A stretch of 64,000 nucleotides of DNA from Streptomyces werraensis (GTDB taxonomy: Bacteria; Actinomycetota; Actinomycetes; Streptomycetales; Streptomycetaceae), in the NCBI GenBank assembly GCA_014656175.1, contig BNBX01000006.1:248001-312000 (forward strand), given 5' to 3'. The translations under genes and the position numbers were made by a program. Of the stretch, positions 1-9,000 are shown one piece after another (positions within the stretch are counted from its first letter, which is position 1; every line of letters starts with the position of its first letter). Below the pieces are notes generated by a model that was not told where the DNA came from, ran no database searches, and saw only the letters and a program-made list of their open reading frames with translations.

Positions 1-334
1 GGCGCTGGACGACCCGGCGGTGACCGTGGCCACGGTGTGCGGAGGTTCGCTGGTGCCCGCCATGGCCGGTCTGCTGGAGGGCCGCCACGCCACGACCCAC
101 CATCTGGGCCTCGACATGCTCGACGCGACCGGCGTCCACGCGGTGCGCGCCCGAGTCGTCGACGACGGCGACCTGGTCAGCGGCGCCGGTGTCACCTCCG
201 GCCTCGACCTGGGCCTGTACCTGCTGGAACGGGAACTGGGCCCGCGCATCGCGCACGCCGTCGAGACCCTCTTCGCCCACGAGCGCCGCGGCACGGTCTG
301 GCGCGCCGCGGGCCCGGCCCCGGCGACGCTGTGA
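1..334 (+). CDS. DJ-1/PfpI family protein, C-terminal part
   Basis: The reading frame is open from the first bases of the window and stops at 332-334, so the N-terminus lies outside. The visible 110 residues contain the VATVCGGS segment that forms the nucleophile elbow of DJ-1/PfpI proteins. It is followed by AGLLEGRHATTHH, the usual stretch after that cysteine. The C-terminal half (SGAGVTSGLDLGLYL) matches the AraC-type or isonitrile-hydratase-like branch. Members act on small electrophiles or serve as regulatory domains; which applies here cannot be told from a fragment. There is no DNA-binding domain after it, so it is not a GlxA-type AraC regulator. Confidence 0.8.
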   Translation, partial: ALDDPAVTVATVCGGSLVPAMAGLLEGRHATTHHLGLDMLDATGVHAVRARVVDDGDLVSGAGVTSGLDLGLYLLERELGPRIAHAVETLFAHERRGTVWRAAGPAPATL

Positions 335-381
335 CACACGCCCTCCGCCTCTTCTCGTCCTCACCACAGGAGACGCTCGCT

Positions 382-726
382 ATGACCGCCGACACCGACC
401 GGACCGCCTCCCCCGAAGGCGTCTGGGACCTGACCGTCGCCACCCCCGTGGGCCGTATCAAGGCCGTCGTCGAGTTCCGCCTGCGGGACGGCTCCCTCAC
501 CGGCGTCGCGTCCGGCGCGGGTGAGGACGTACCGCTGCGGGACATCGCCGTGGACGGCTCCCGCGTCACCTGGAAGCAGTCGGTCACCAAGCCCCTCCGG
601 CTGAACCTCGCCTTCGCCGTGGACGTCCGCGACGACACCCTGGAGGGCACCTCGCGGGCCGGCCGTCTGCCCGCCTCGAAGGTCTTGGGAACACGCCGAA
701 CGACACCGGCGCGAACGGCGGAATAG
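382..726 (+). CDS. Small hypothetical protein, probable beta-barrel
   Basis: This 114-residue protein starts at an ATG with a purine-rich AGGAGA sequence a few bases upstream. It alternates hydrophobic and polar residues in short strands (VWDLTVATPVGRI, AVVEFRLRDGSLTG, VTWKQSV, LNLAFAVDV). These are spaced by glycine/aspartate turns and end in a basic tail. The layout W-x-hydrophobic, TP-G, dG-x-l-tG, dG-x-l-x-G resembles small actinobacterial proteins of unknown function that look like one lipocalin-like sheet. No catalytic motif is visible. It lies 47 bp after the DJ-1 gene and could be co-transcribed with it. The function is unknown. Confidence 0.7.
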   Translation: MTADTDRTASPEGVWDLTVATPVGRIKAVVEFRLRDGSLTGVASGAGEDVPLRDIAVDGSRVTWKQSVTKPLRLNLAFAVDVRDDTLEGTSRAGRLPASKVLGTRRTTPARTAE

Positions 727-808
727 GGGACCGGAGGTCGCTGTTACACCTGCTGCCTGACATGCGCGAGTCACTCGACTCGGGCGGTGACGGCGGAAGG
801 AGCACCTC

Positions 809-973
809 ATGGCACGCAGCACGGCACGCCCGGTCGTCAAGCTGAAGTCCACGGCCGGCACCGGCGTCACCTACGTGACGCGGAAGAACCGTCTGAACGA
901 CCCCGACCGGCTGGTCCTGCGCAAGTACGACGCGGTCGCCGGACAGCACGTCCTCTTCCGCGAGGAGCGCTGA
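809..973 (+). CDS. rpmG: 50S ribosomal protein L33, zinc-independent form
   Basis: The 54-residue product ([19 protein letters not shown] start) is a full-length bacterial L33 of the large ribosomal subunit. It has no cysteine at all, so it is the C-minus paralogue that does not bind zinc; the zinc-binding L33 carries CxxC pairs. A GGAAGGAG ribosome-binding site precedes the ATG. It is the first of three closely spaced small ribosomal genes, all cysteine-free. In Streptomyces such sets are usually de-repressed by Zur when zinc is scarce and replace the zinc-containing proteins. I do not see a convincing Zur box in the 80 bp upstream. Confidence 0.95.
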   Translation: MARSTARPVVKLKSTAGTGVTYVTRKNRLNDPDRLVLRKYDAVAGQHVLFREER

Positions 974-1097
974 CGCGAGGAACGCGCGCGCGAGCCCGTT
1001 CGATCGAGGGCGTCCGAGACAGGCACGTCCACGCGAGGTCGTCGACACACCCCGTCTCCGCCGCTCCCTGCGGCGGAGGCCGCCAGAAAGGACATCC

Positions 1098-1355
1098 ATG
1101 AGGCACGGCATCCACCCCGTCTCCCGTCCGGTCGTCTTCCGTGACCGTGCGGCAGGGTTCCAGTTCCTGACCCGCTCCACCCTCGACTCCGACAGGACGG
1201 TCGAGTGGGAGGACGGCGCGACGTATCCGGTCGTCGACGTGGAGATCTCGTCGGCGAGCCACCCGTTCTACACCGGAACCGCACGCGTCCTCGACACCGC
1301 CGGACGCGTGGAGCGCTTCGAGCGGCGCTACGGCGCCGCCCCGGCCGGCCGCTGA
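1098..1355 (+). CDS. rpmE2: 50S ribosomal protein L31 type B
   Basis: The 85-residue protein starts [16 protein letters not shown] and contains the [21 protein letters not shown] block that is diagnostic of type B L31. It lacks the CxxC zinc ligands of type A L31. The start ATG follows an AAAGGA ribosome-binding site. It sits 124 bp after rpmG and 44 bp before rpmJ in the same orientation, so the three probably form one operon for zinc-sparing ribosomal proteins. Type B L31 normally displaces the zinc form from ribosomes under zinc limitation, releasing stored zinc. Confidence 0.95.
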   Translation: MRHGIHPVSRPVVFRDRAAGFQFLTRSTLDSDRTVEWEDGATYPVVDVEISSASHPFYTGTARVLDTAGRVERFERRYGAAPAGR

Positions 1356-1399
1356 CGCGCCCCCGGCCCTCACCAGGTCTTTCCCACCAGGAGTACGCG

Positions 1400-1522
1400 A
1401 TGAAGGTACGCAAGTCCCTGCGCTCGCTGAAGGCCAAGCCCGGCGCCCAGGTGGTGCGCCGCCGGGGCGTGACCTTCGTGATCAACAAGAAGGACCCGCG
1501 TTTCAAGGCCCGCCAGGGCTGA
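1400..1522 (+). CDS. rpmJ: 50S ribosomal protein L36, zinc-independent form
   Basis: This 40-residue basic protein ([20 protein letters not shown]) is a complete L36. It shows the family pattern MKVRxSL, then VVRRRG, then a PRFKxRQG tail. The zinc-binding C-C-C-H residues of ordinary L36 are absent, so it is the C-minus paralogue, matching its two neighbours. An AGGAG ribosome-binding site lies six bases before the ATG. It is the last gene of the ribosomal cluster and is followed by a strong hairpin, which supports a rpmG-rpmE2-rpmJ transcription unit. Confidence 0.95.
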   Translation: MKVRKSLRSLKAKPGAQVVRRRGVTFVINKKDPRFKARQG

Positions 1523-1547
1523 CGAGCCGCAGGCACCACGACGTCCG

Positions 1548-1584
1548 GACGGCCCGGCACCGCACAGCGCGGTGCCGGGCCGTC
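1548..1584 (+). terminator. Rho-independent-type hairpin after rpmJ
   Basis: A perfect 16-bp GC-rich stem is formed by GACGGCCCGGCACCGC (1548-1563) and its complement at 1569-1584, with a 5-nt loop. It starts 26 bp after the rpmJ stop. There is no T-run, as is usual for Streptomyces terminators. It separates the ribosomal cluster from the NAD kinase gene. Confidence 0.85.
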
Positions 1585-1709
1585 GGCGTGTCCCCGCACG
1601 ACCGCCCGGCCGTGCGGGGTCCCCGCCGCGCGGCCAGGATGGGAGGGACGTCGCGGGACCGGGCGGGTGATGCCGCCCCGGCGGGGCGCACGGCAGCCGG
1701 GAGGCGGAG

Positions 1710-2774
1710 ATGACGGTGAAGCGGGTCGGCATGGTGGTGCACGGCGGACGCCCCGAGGCGGTGGCGGCCGCCGGTACCGTCCGTGAGTGGTGCGCGAAGC
1801 ACGGCATCGCCTGCAAGGACGTCGACGTGTGGGACGACGGCGGCCGGCACAGCGCCCGCCAGGAGGTGGCCGCCGCGGGCGACCCCGACCTGGTCGTCAC
1901 CCTCGGCGGCGACGGCACGTTTCTGCGCGGCGCCCGGCTGGCCGCCGCCGCGGACGCCCTCGTCCTGGGCGTCGACCTCGGCCGGGTGGGCTTCTTGACC
2001 GAGGTGCCCATGACCGAAGTGCGCTCCGCTCTGGACGCGGTGTACGAGGGCCGCCTCGACGTCGAGAAGCGGATGCTGCTGACCATGCGGGCCTCCCGCC
2101 GCCTGGAGGTCCCCGCCGACATCGAGGCGCTCATGCGGTACGGACGCGGCCCGCTGCTGCCGCCGACCAGCGTGCGCCCCGACTGCGAGACGGGCGGCGA
2201 GTGGGGCGTCCCGCTGGACGTGGCCGCCCTCAACGACGTGGTCCTGGAGAAGCTCGCCCGGGACCGGCAGATCTCCGTCGGCATCTACATCTCCGGCCGG
2301 CTGCTCGCCTCGTACTCCGCCGACGCGCTGCTGGTGGCGACCCCGACCGGCTCGACGGCGTACAGCTTCGCCGCCGGCGGGCCGGTCGTGTCACCACGCG
2401 CGGAGGTGCTGGTGTTCACGCCGGTCGCGCCGCACATGACGTTCAACCGCTCGGTCGTGGCCGCGCCCGACGAACCTGTCGGACTGCGCGTCCTGGAGCG
2501 GTCCGGGCGGGCGGCCGTCAGCGTCGACGGCCAGGTCCGCGGCGTCATCGGACCGGGCGACTGGATCGGCGTGTACGCGTCCCCCCGCAGGCTGCGCGCC
2601 GTACGCCTCGGCCCGATGGACTTCTACGGCCGGCTCCGCGAGCGCATGAACCTGACCGACGCGCCCGCGGCGGTCGCCGACGGCACGCCCGCCCCCCTGT
2701 GGCCGGTGAGCAGCCCTCCGCCGGGCGACCTGGCCCACCTCGCCATGCCGGAGAGCCCGGTGGCGCAGCCCTGA
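1710..2774 (+). CDS. nadK: NAD kinase
   Basis: The 354-residue protein phosphorylates NAD to NADP in the cytoplasm using ATP or polyphosphate. It has the GGDGT loop at residues 66-70, ALND (173-176) at the place of the usual NE/ND motif, and TPTGSTAYSFAAGGP from residue 211 in the C-terminal beta-sandwich domain. It is about 50 residues longer than typical NAD kinases. The extra sequence is an insert near residues 132-168 and a proline-rich tail. Streptomyces generally also carries a conserved NAD kinase beside recN; the present gene lacks that context and is likely a second paralogue. The start ATG follows GGGAGGCGG. Confidence 0.93.
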   Translation: MTVKRVGMVVHGGRPEAVAAAGTVREWCAKHGIACKDVDVWDDGGRHSARQEVAAAGDPDLVVTLGGDGTFLRGARLAAAADALVLGVDLGRVGFLTEVPMTEVRSALDAVYEGRLDVEKRMLLTMRASRRLEVPADIEALMRYGRGPLLPPTSVRPDCETGGEWGVPLDVAALNDVVLEKLARDRQISVGIYISGRLLASYSADALLVATPTGSTAYSFAAGGPVVSPRAEVLVFTPVAPHMTFNRSVVAAPDEPVGLRVLERSGRAAVSVDGQVRGVIGPGDWIGVYASPRRLRAVRLGPMDFYGRLRERMNLTDAPAAVADGTPAPLWPVSSPPPGDLAHLAMPESPVAQP

Positions 2775-2786
2775 TCCGGTGATGCC

Positions 2787-3209
2787 TCAGTGGACGAGGG
2801 CCTTGACGGCCGTGAGGTCCTCGCCGGTCAGCTCCGCGATCCGGTGAGCCGGCACCCCGGCCGCCACGGCACGGGCGAGCAGCGCCTCGCGGCCCTCGGC
2901 GCAGGAGCGGTAGGCGAGCAGCTCCTCCTCCATCCGTGCGACGTCGTAGGGGGCGTTGAGCTGCCGCACACGGCTCAGCTCCTCGTCGCCCAGCGGGACG
3001 GGCAGCCGCTCGGCGCCCTCCGGAATGGCCGAGGTCTCCTCCGGCGGCAGCAGCCGCAGCCCCGGCGACGTCACGGTGACGCCCTGCGCATCCAGCCACG
3101 CCCGCACGGCCGGCGTGTCCAGGAAGGCCGCGTCCTCCACGGCGGCGAGCGGCACCCCCAGCGACACGGCGGGGTCGTCGAACAGCACCAGGTAGGCGTC
3201 GTCGGTCAT
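2787..3209 (-). CDS. Hypothetical protein with C-terminal helical segment
   Basis: The 140-residue start (MTDDAYLVLFDDPAVSLG) was chosen because a strong AGGAGGT ribosome-binding site lies just upstream; the frame itself is open for another 52 codons. The first half is acidic with strand-like stretches. The last 40 residues (REALLARAVAAGVPAHRIAELTG and onward) read like a helix-turn-helix, but without strong family signature. I do not recognise the family. It is divergent from the kinase locus with 190 bp between them, and its 3' end is 12 bp from the convergent NAD kinase gene. Confidence 0.7.
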   Translation of the reverse strand: MTDDAYLVLFDDPAVSLGVPLAAVEDAAFLDTPAVRAWLDAQGVTVTSPGLRLLPPEETSAIPEGAERLPVPLGDEELSRVRQLNAPYDVARMEEELLAYRSCAEGREALLARAVAAGVPAHRIAELTGEDLTAVKALVH

Positions 3210-3233
3210 GGTCGGTACCTCCTGCAAGGGCGT

Positions 3234-3297
3234 GTGGTCCCACTTCGCGTGGTCCCGCTCCGGTGGACCTCCCTCTACCCCTGATCCGGCGGACCAC
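3234..3297. promoter_or_regulatory. GTGGTCC repeat set in divergent intergenic region
   Basis: GTGGTCC occurs at 3234-3240 and again at 3249-3255 as a direct repeat with 15-bp spacing. An inverted copy, GGACCAC, lies at 3291-3297. They sit between the divergent starts at 3209 and 3400 and could be binding sites for a shared regulator. A possible -10 element (CATACT) is seen at 3363-3368. No regulator can be named. Confidence 0.3.
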
Positions 3298-3399
3298 GAC
3301 ACGGCGTCACCCCCGAGGGGCGAAACCCGCGCGAACGGGTGTCGTACACGCGGCCGCTGTTCCATACTGATCGCCCAGCGCCTGTGGGGAGGTTGCGTG

Positions 3400-4062
3400 G
3401 TGACGTACCGGTTCTACCTGTACATCAGCGACGTGAAGGTCGACATGCTGCTGGCGCAGCTCGCCCCGTCGGCCGCGGCCACCCGGACCACGGAGGTCGG
3501 CGTCGACCTCAAGTTCGTCAACGGCAGGCGCACGGTGGAGACTTCGTCCGACGCCGCTCCCGTCAGCCGGCTGGAGAGGGTGCTCAAACGGCTGGACAAA
3601 CAGGACGCCGTCGGCACGGTGGAAGAGCCGGGCCCGTTCTTCCGGGGACGCCTGCCGATGCGCTGGGGAGTACCGGCCCACGGGGACGACACCTCCCAGG
3701 TGTTCTTCGCGGGCCGCACCGCGCGTACGGTCGTGGCGCTCGGCGGCTCCACCCGCCACGTGCTGGGCTCCACGGACGACACCGCGAACGGTGCGCCGCT
3801 GAGCCGGTCGATGCTGCCCTCCCTCATGGACGGACTGCGCCTGGACCCCCGGATCGCCGCGCTGCTCACCGCGACGGACCCCGCCCCGCCCGGCGCCCCC
3901 GACGGACCGGCCCTGCGCGCCGTGCGCGAGGCGGCCGACGGCATGCGAGGACCGGCGCAGACACTGGAGTTCGTCGCCAAGCGGCTGTTGCGGGGGACCG
4001 ACCCCGAGAGCGGGGAGACGGTGCTGCTCGGCTCACCCCTGTACGTGGCCCTGGCGGATTGA
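3400..4062 (+). CDS. YLYISD-type protein, first gene of kinase locus
   Basis: GTG at 3400 is preferred because GGGGAGG ends six bases before it; GTG at 3397 is also possible. The 220-residue product opens with YRFYLYISDVKVDMLLAQL, then a helical region. It has conserved-looking patches FFRGRLPMRWG and TVVALGGSTRHVLGS, and ends ETVLLGSPLYVALAD. From memory this resembles a family of actinobacterial proteins listed as DUF7019, whose role is not established. No membrane segment or known catalytic motif is visible. It precedes the FHA kinase by 11 bp, so it is almost certainly co-translated with the kinases and may be their substrate, sensor or effector. Confidence 0.8.
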   Translation: MTYRFYLYISDVKVDMLLAQLAPSAAATRTTEVGVDLKFVNGRRTVETSSDAAPVSRLERVLKRLDKQDAVGTVEEPGPFFRGRLPMRWGVPAHGDDTSQVFFAGRTARTVVALGGSTRHVLGSTDDTANGAPLSRSMLPSLMDGLRLDPRIAALLTATDPAPPGAPDGPALRAVREAADGMRGPAQTLEFVAKRLLRGTDPESGETVLLGSPLYVALAD

Positions 4063-4073
4063 GGCGGGCCCTC

Positions 4074-5288
4074 GTGAGCGAGACGGTGCGACTGCGGGCG
4101 ACCGGCACGATCGCACCACCGCGGACGTTCGTCTTCCACGAACCGGCGGTGTTCGTGGTGGGCCGGTCGGCCGACTGCGGCTTACGCGCCCCCGCCGACG
4201 ACCGTCGGGTCTCCCGTCGCCACTGCGCCGTCGACATCGACCCGCCGACGGCCCGCGTACGCGACCTGGGCAGCCGCAACGGCACGTACGTGAACGGCGT
4301 CAGGCTTCCCCCGGACGGCTCACGGCCGTACGAACTGGCCGACGGGGACGAGCTGCGCCTCGGCGGCGTGGTGGTGGAGGTGTCCACGACGGGTGCCCCT
4401 CGTACGGCGCCGACGCGCGGTGACATCCCGCCCGCGCGGTACACCGTGCTCCGTGAACTCGGCGGCGGCACACAGGGAACCGTCCACCTGGCACGGCACG
4501 AGCCGACCGGAGAGCTGCGCGCCCTCAAGGTGCTCCACCCCGACGCCGCGCTCCGCCCGGAGCTGGTGCACAGCTTCCTGCGGGAGATCCGTACGACGCG
4601 CACGCTGCGCCATCCCCGCCTGGTCGCGTTCCACGAGGCCGGTTCCACCGGCACGCGGCTCTACATGGCCCACGAGTACTGCGACGGGGGAAGCCTGGAC
4701 CGGTACGTGCGGGAACGCGGCGGCCGGCTGTCGCCCGACGAGGGCGTGGCGCTGATCGTCCAGGTCCTGCGCGGTCTGACGTATCTGCACGAGCGCGAGG
4801 CCGATGGTGACGGTCCCGACCACCCGGACCGTCTCGTGCACCGCGACCTCACGCCGCGGAACGTCCTCCTGACGGGTCCTCGTGCTTCACCCCAGGTGAA
4901 GATCGCGGATTTCGGCCTGGCGAAGGCCTTCGAGCGGGCCGGACTGTCCGGACACACCGTCACCGGGGCCCTGGGCGGCAGTTTCGCCTTCATGCCCCGG
5001 TCCCAGATCGTCAACTACAAGTACGCCGGGCCGTCCGTCGACGTCTGGGCGGCCGCGGCCTGCCTGTACTTCGCGCTCACCGGCTCCACGCCGCGGAACT
5101 TCCCGGCGGACGCCGACCCGGCCGACGTGGTGCTGAGACACCCCGTGGTGCCGGTCCGCCGCCGCTCGGCGGCGGTCCCGCGGCGGCTCGGCGAACTTGT
5201 CGACGGTGTCCTGAGGGACGGCGACGGGAACGACCGAAGTGGCCCGACGGCACGGGAGTTGGAGCAGCTCTTACGGGAGGCGACATGA
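4074..5288 (+). CDS. FHA domain-serine/threonine protein kinase
   Basis: This 404-residue soluble protein joins an FHA domain (about 20-102; GR at 30-31, SRRH 47-50, NG 69-70) to a Hanks-type kinase (about 122-395). FHA domains bind phosphothreonine. The kinase keeps the ATP-anchoring lysine (K152 in LRALKVL), the HRD aspartate D258 and the metal-binding D279-F-G. Its catalytic loop reads HRDLTPRN, with threonine in place of the usual lysine of HRDLKPxN. The APE motif is replaced by FMPRSQ, a variant I associate with FMxREQ-type kinases. Two leucine codons are the rare TTA (4182-4184 and 5271-5273), so translation should depend on bldA tRNA. Its ATGA overlaps the next gene. Confidence 0.92.
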   Translation: MSETVRLRATGTIAPPRTFVFHEPAVFVVGRSADCGLRAPADDRRVSRRHCAVDIDPPTARVRDLGSRNGTYVNGVRLPPDGSRPYELADGDELRLGGVVVEVSTTGAPRTAPTRGDIPPARYTVLRELGGGTQGTVHLARHEPTGELRALKVLHPDAALRPELVHSFLREIRTTRTLRHPRLVAFHEAGSTGTRLYMAHEYCDGGSLDRYVRERGGRLSPDEGVALIVQVLRGLTYLHEREADGDGPDHPDRLVHRDLTPRNVLLTGPRASPQVKIADFGLAKAFERAGLSGHTVTGALGGSFAFMPRSQIVNYKYAGPSVDVWAAAACLYFALTGSTPRNFPADADPADVVLRHPVVPVRRRSAAVPRRLGELVDGVLRDGDGNDRSGPTARELEQLLREAT

Positions 5289-6028
5289 GCGGACCGGCCG
5301 GGAGCCCGTACGCGCGTCTGTACAACAGCGTCATGAGCGGACAGTGCGGACTCCGGGTCCCCCTCGACAGACTGCCGGTGGACGACCGCCTGACGATGCT
5401 GTTCCGCGGCTTCTCCGAGGAGATGACGCTGCTGCGGGCGGGCGCCCTGGTGTGGCCGGCGATGTACGAGGACGCCCGGCACCGCTACGGCCGGGTGGTG
5501 GCCGCCCAGCTCGCCGACCTGGCGATCCGCCGGCACATATGGCTCAGCTACAGCGGGGAGGGAGGGTTCGTGGGCCCGCAGGGCATGACCGTGCACCGGC
5601 ATCCCGGCGCGCCCCCGGTCCGGGACCCCGAGGAGGCCCTGCTGCTGGAGACCGTCCTCGGCGGGGAGGACAGGGTCCGGCTGGCAGGCCGGACCGACGG
5701 CGACGCCTGGGACGGACTCAGTGCGCTGATCCACGACCGGATCAAGGCGGACGGGCTGGCATACACCAAGCTGGACAGGTACCGCGTCCTCCGGCTGCTC
5801 CTCCGGACCAGACGCTGGATGCGCGCCTACGCGACGAAGGACCCGTCCTGGGAGCGCGCGCCCGCACTGCACCGCGCCGGATATCCGTACGCCGTGTTGT
5901 TCGGCCTCGAGACGGGCCCGGTGGCCTGGCCGGCGCCACCGGACGACGACGTCCACCTGCCGTCGTTGCTGTCCGACGCCTGCGACATGGCCGTCAACGC
6001 GATGCCGCCGGCTCCGGGCCGCATATGA
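5285..6028 (+). CDS. Unknown protein of kinase locus
   Basis: The 247-residue product starts inside the stop of the FHA kinase (ATGA) and its own stop overlaps the start of the WD40 kinase, so it is translationally coupled on both sides. It is predicted soluble and mainly alpha-helical, rich in Arg, Leu and Asp, with no cysteine-rich or nucleotide-binding motif. Segments such as LFRGFSEEMTLLRAGALVWPAM and DRYRVLRLLLRTRRWMRAYATK look amphipathic and could form a binding surface. I do not recognise a family. The fixed position between two kinases suggests an adaptor or phosphorylation target, which is inference only. Confidence 0.8.
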   Translation: MSGPAGSPYARLYNSVMSGQCGLRVPLDRLPVDDRLTMLFRGFSEEMTLLRAGALVWPAMYEDARHRYGRVVAAQLADLAIRRHIWLSYSGEGGFVGPQGMTVHRHPGAPPVRDPEEALLLETVLGGEDRVRLAGRTDGDAWDGLSALIHDRIKADGLAYTKLDRYRVLRLLLRTRRWMRAYATKDPSWERAPALHRAGYPYAVLFGLETGPVAWPAPPDDDVHLPSLLSDACDMAVNAMPPAPGRI

Positions 6029-9000
6029 CCTCGCACGGCGACGACGCGCGCACCCTCGACGACACCGGGGCGGCGGCCGTGCGGGACGAGCCGGAGGAGT
6101 GGCGCGTCGGGACGCGTCTGCTCGGCACCTACGAGATCACAGGGGCGCCGCGCACCGGCGGCATGGGCGTGGTCCACCCGGCCCGTCACCTGGGATGGGG
6201 CACGGCCGTCGCCGTGAAGAGCCCGAGACGGCACCTGCTCAGCAGCCCGGCCGACCGGGACAGCTTCGTGCAGGAGGCCCGCACCTGGGTCGACCTCGGC
6301 CTGCACCCCCACATCTGCGCGTGCCACTACGTGCGCACGGTGGACGGGTTCCCCCGGGTGTTCGCCGAGTACGTCGACGGCGGCAGCCTCGACGACCGGA
6401 TGCACGGCGACGACGCCCCGCTGTACCAGGGCGAGGCCGGCGAGGTCCTCGCCAGGATCCTGGACATCGCGGTGCAGACCGTCTGGGGACTGGCCCACGC
6501 CCATGCCCAGGGTGTGGTCCACCGGGACGTGAAGCCGGGGAACATCCTGGTCGGGGACGACGGACAGGTCAGGGTCACCGACTTCGGGCTGGCGCAGGCG
6601 GCACACGGGCACCGTGGCACCCCGCGTTACCGTTCGCCGGAACAGGCGGCCCGTAATGCCACGGGACCGGCCACGGACGTATGGAGTCTGGCGACCACGG
6701 TCCTGGAGATGTTCACCGGCGGGGGACCGTGGATCGACGGGTCGGCGGCCGCCGAGGCGTTGGCCGACTACCGTACGGGCGGCGGCCGTCGGGCGAGGAT
6801 CTGGCCCATGCCGGACCGGCTCGCCGCCCTGTTGGAACGGTGTCTGGCGCTCCGGCCGGAGGACCGTCCCGCCGGCATGGACGCGGTCGCGGCCGAACTC
6901 GTCGCCGTCCATGAGGAAGTGACGGGACGGCCTTACCGGCGCGAGCGCCCGGTCGCCGCCCGGCTGCGCGCCGACGAACTGAACAACCGCGCCCTGTCCC
7001 TCCGCGACCTCCGGCGCGCCGGGGAGGACGAGGTGCGCGCGCTCCTGCGCCAGGCCCTGGAGGCCGACCCGCGTCACCCCGAGGCGTCCTTCAACCTGGG
7101 CGTGCTGCGCTGGCGCGCGGGTGAGATCACCGGGGAGGACGTGCTGCACGACCTGCGGTCGGCACTGCCCGCCGCCTCCGACGAGGACCGCGCCGAACGG
7201 GACGCCCGAACAGGGCGGTTGACGGCACTCGTCGACCGTGAACGCGGTGCGACGGCGCCCACGGTCACCGTCCCGGTCGCCCAGACCCACGGGGTCGCGG
7301 TCATGGGTGTGTCGTCCGACGGCAGGCATCTGGTGACCGGTGACGAAACCGGGCGGATCACCCTGTACGAGACCACTACCGGCCGTGTCCTGCGCACGGT
7401 CGAGGGGCACGCCCCGCACGCGGTCGACGAGGTGCACGTGGCCCGGGACGGAGGTAACGCCATCAGCCACGGCCGGGACCGCACCGTCAGGCTGTGGGAC
7501 CTGACCACCGGCACCTGCCTGCGCACGAAACGCGTCCACCCGCTCACGTACCTGACCGTGGTCCCCGACCTCCGGGTCATGGCCGTCCAACGCCTGCTCG
7601 GACGGCGGAACAGCATACGGATATGGCGGCGCGACGGCCGCCGCCGCCCCTACGTCCTGCGCGCCCGCGCCGAGCTGACGGAAAATCCGCTGTTCCTGGG
7701 CGACCGCATCGTCCTGCTCGCCGAGGAGGGCGGTGCGATAGGGGTCTGGGAGTGGCCCCTCGGCATGCGGTGCGGCACGCTCGTGGGCCACACGCACACC
7801 GTGCGGCAGATGGCGGCCGACCGGTCCGGCCGGCGCGTGGTCACCGCGTCCGGCGATCGCGACGAACTCACCCTCCGCGTCTGGGACGTTCCGGGCCGCC
7901 GTTGCCTGCGGGTGCTCGAGGGCCACCCCCGCCCGGTCCACTCACTGGCCGTGTCCGACGACGGCCGGACGGCGCTGACCGGAGACGGCGACGGAGACGT
8001 TCGACTGTGGGACCTGGACACCGGAGCGTGCGTGCGCACCCTGGAGGGACACACCGGACTGATGGAAAGGGTCGCCTTCAGCGACCCGGCGACCGGACGG
8101 GCTCTGACCGAGCAACTGACAGGCGTGGCCATGGTGTGGGACCTCTCCACGGGCCGGTGCCTCCGCACCTTCGAACACGACGACGTACCGCGCGCCTGGG
8201 CGCACCTCACCCCGGACGGGCGGCACCTGGTGCGGGCAGGGCAGGGCAGGGTCGTCGTACACAGCCTGCCCGGCCCGGTGGCGGCGCCCCTGCAGGTCTG
8301 CCGCCCCCGCTCCGCCCTGGCCGCCGCCGCGGGCGAGGCCCGGGTCGCGGAACTGGCGGCACGGGCGGCCCGGGCGCACGAACGCGGGGACGCCTCGGAC
8401 GCGCTCGGCCTGCTGCGCGAGGCGAGGGCGGTGCCGGGTCACGAGCGTTCGCCGGACCTGATGGCCGTCTGGCGACGCGTGGCGCCCGCGACCCGGCCGA
8501 CCGGTTTCCGCACGGCGTGGTACAGCGGACGCCTGGCGGTTGACGGGGACGACCGGCCCCTCACGGACGTCTGCGGCACCCCCGACGGCCGATACGTCGT
8601 CTCGGGCGGTCACGCCAACCACGCGGTCCGGGTCTGGGACCTGACGACCGGCGGTGTGGTCCGCCGGCTCGTCGGCCATGAGGACACCGTGTACACGATG
8701 TGCGTGACGCCGGACGGCCGGTACGTGCTGACCGGCGGCGCGGACCACACGCTGCGGCTGTGGGACCTCACGGCCGAGGACACGGGGTCCGGCAGCCGCG
8801 GTCAGACCCTCACCGGGCACACCGGAGCCCTGCTGGACGTGTGCGTGACGAGTGACGGCCGGTACGCGGTGACCGGCGCGGCGGACAGCACGATCAGGGT
8901 GTGGGACCTGCGGTCACGCGTGTGCGTCCGCACGCTGACGGGACACCACGGAAGAGTCCAGGCGGTGTGCGTGACACCCGACGACCGGTACGTCCTGTCG

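Noticed and set aside
5827-7941. Very long open frame on the minus strand opposite the WD40 kinase
   Set aside because: GC-rich Streptomyces genes create antisense open frames. This one lacks recognisable domains and third-position GC bias, while the plus-strand frame has a clear kinase and WD repeats.
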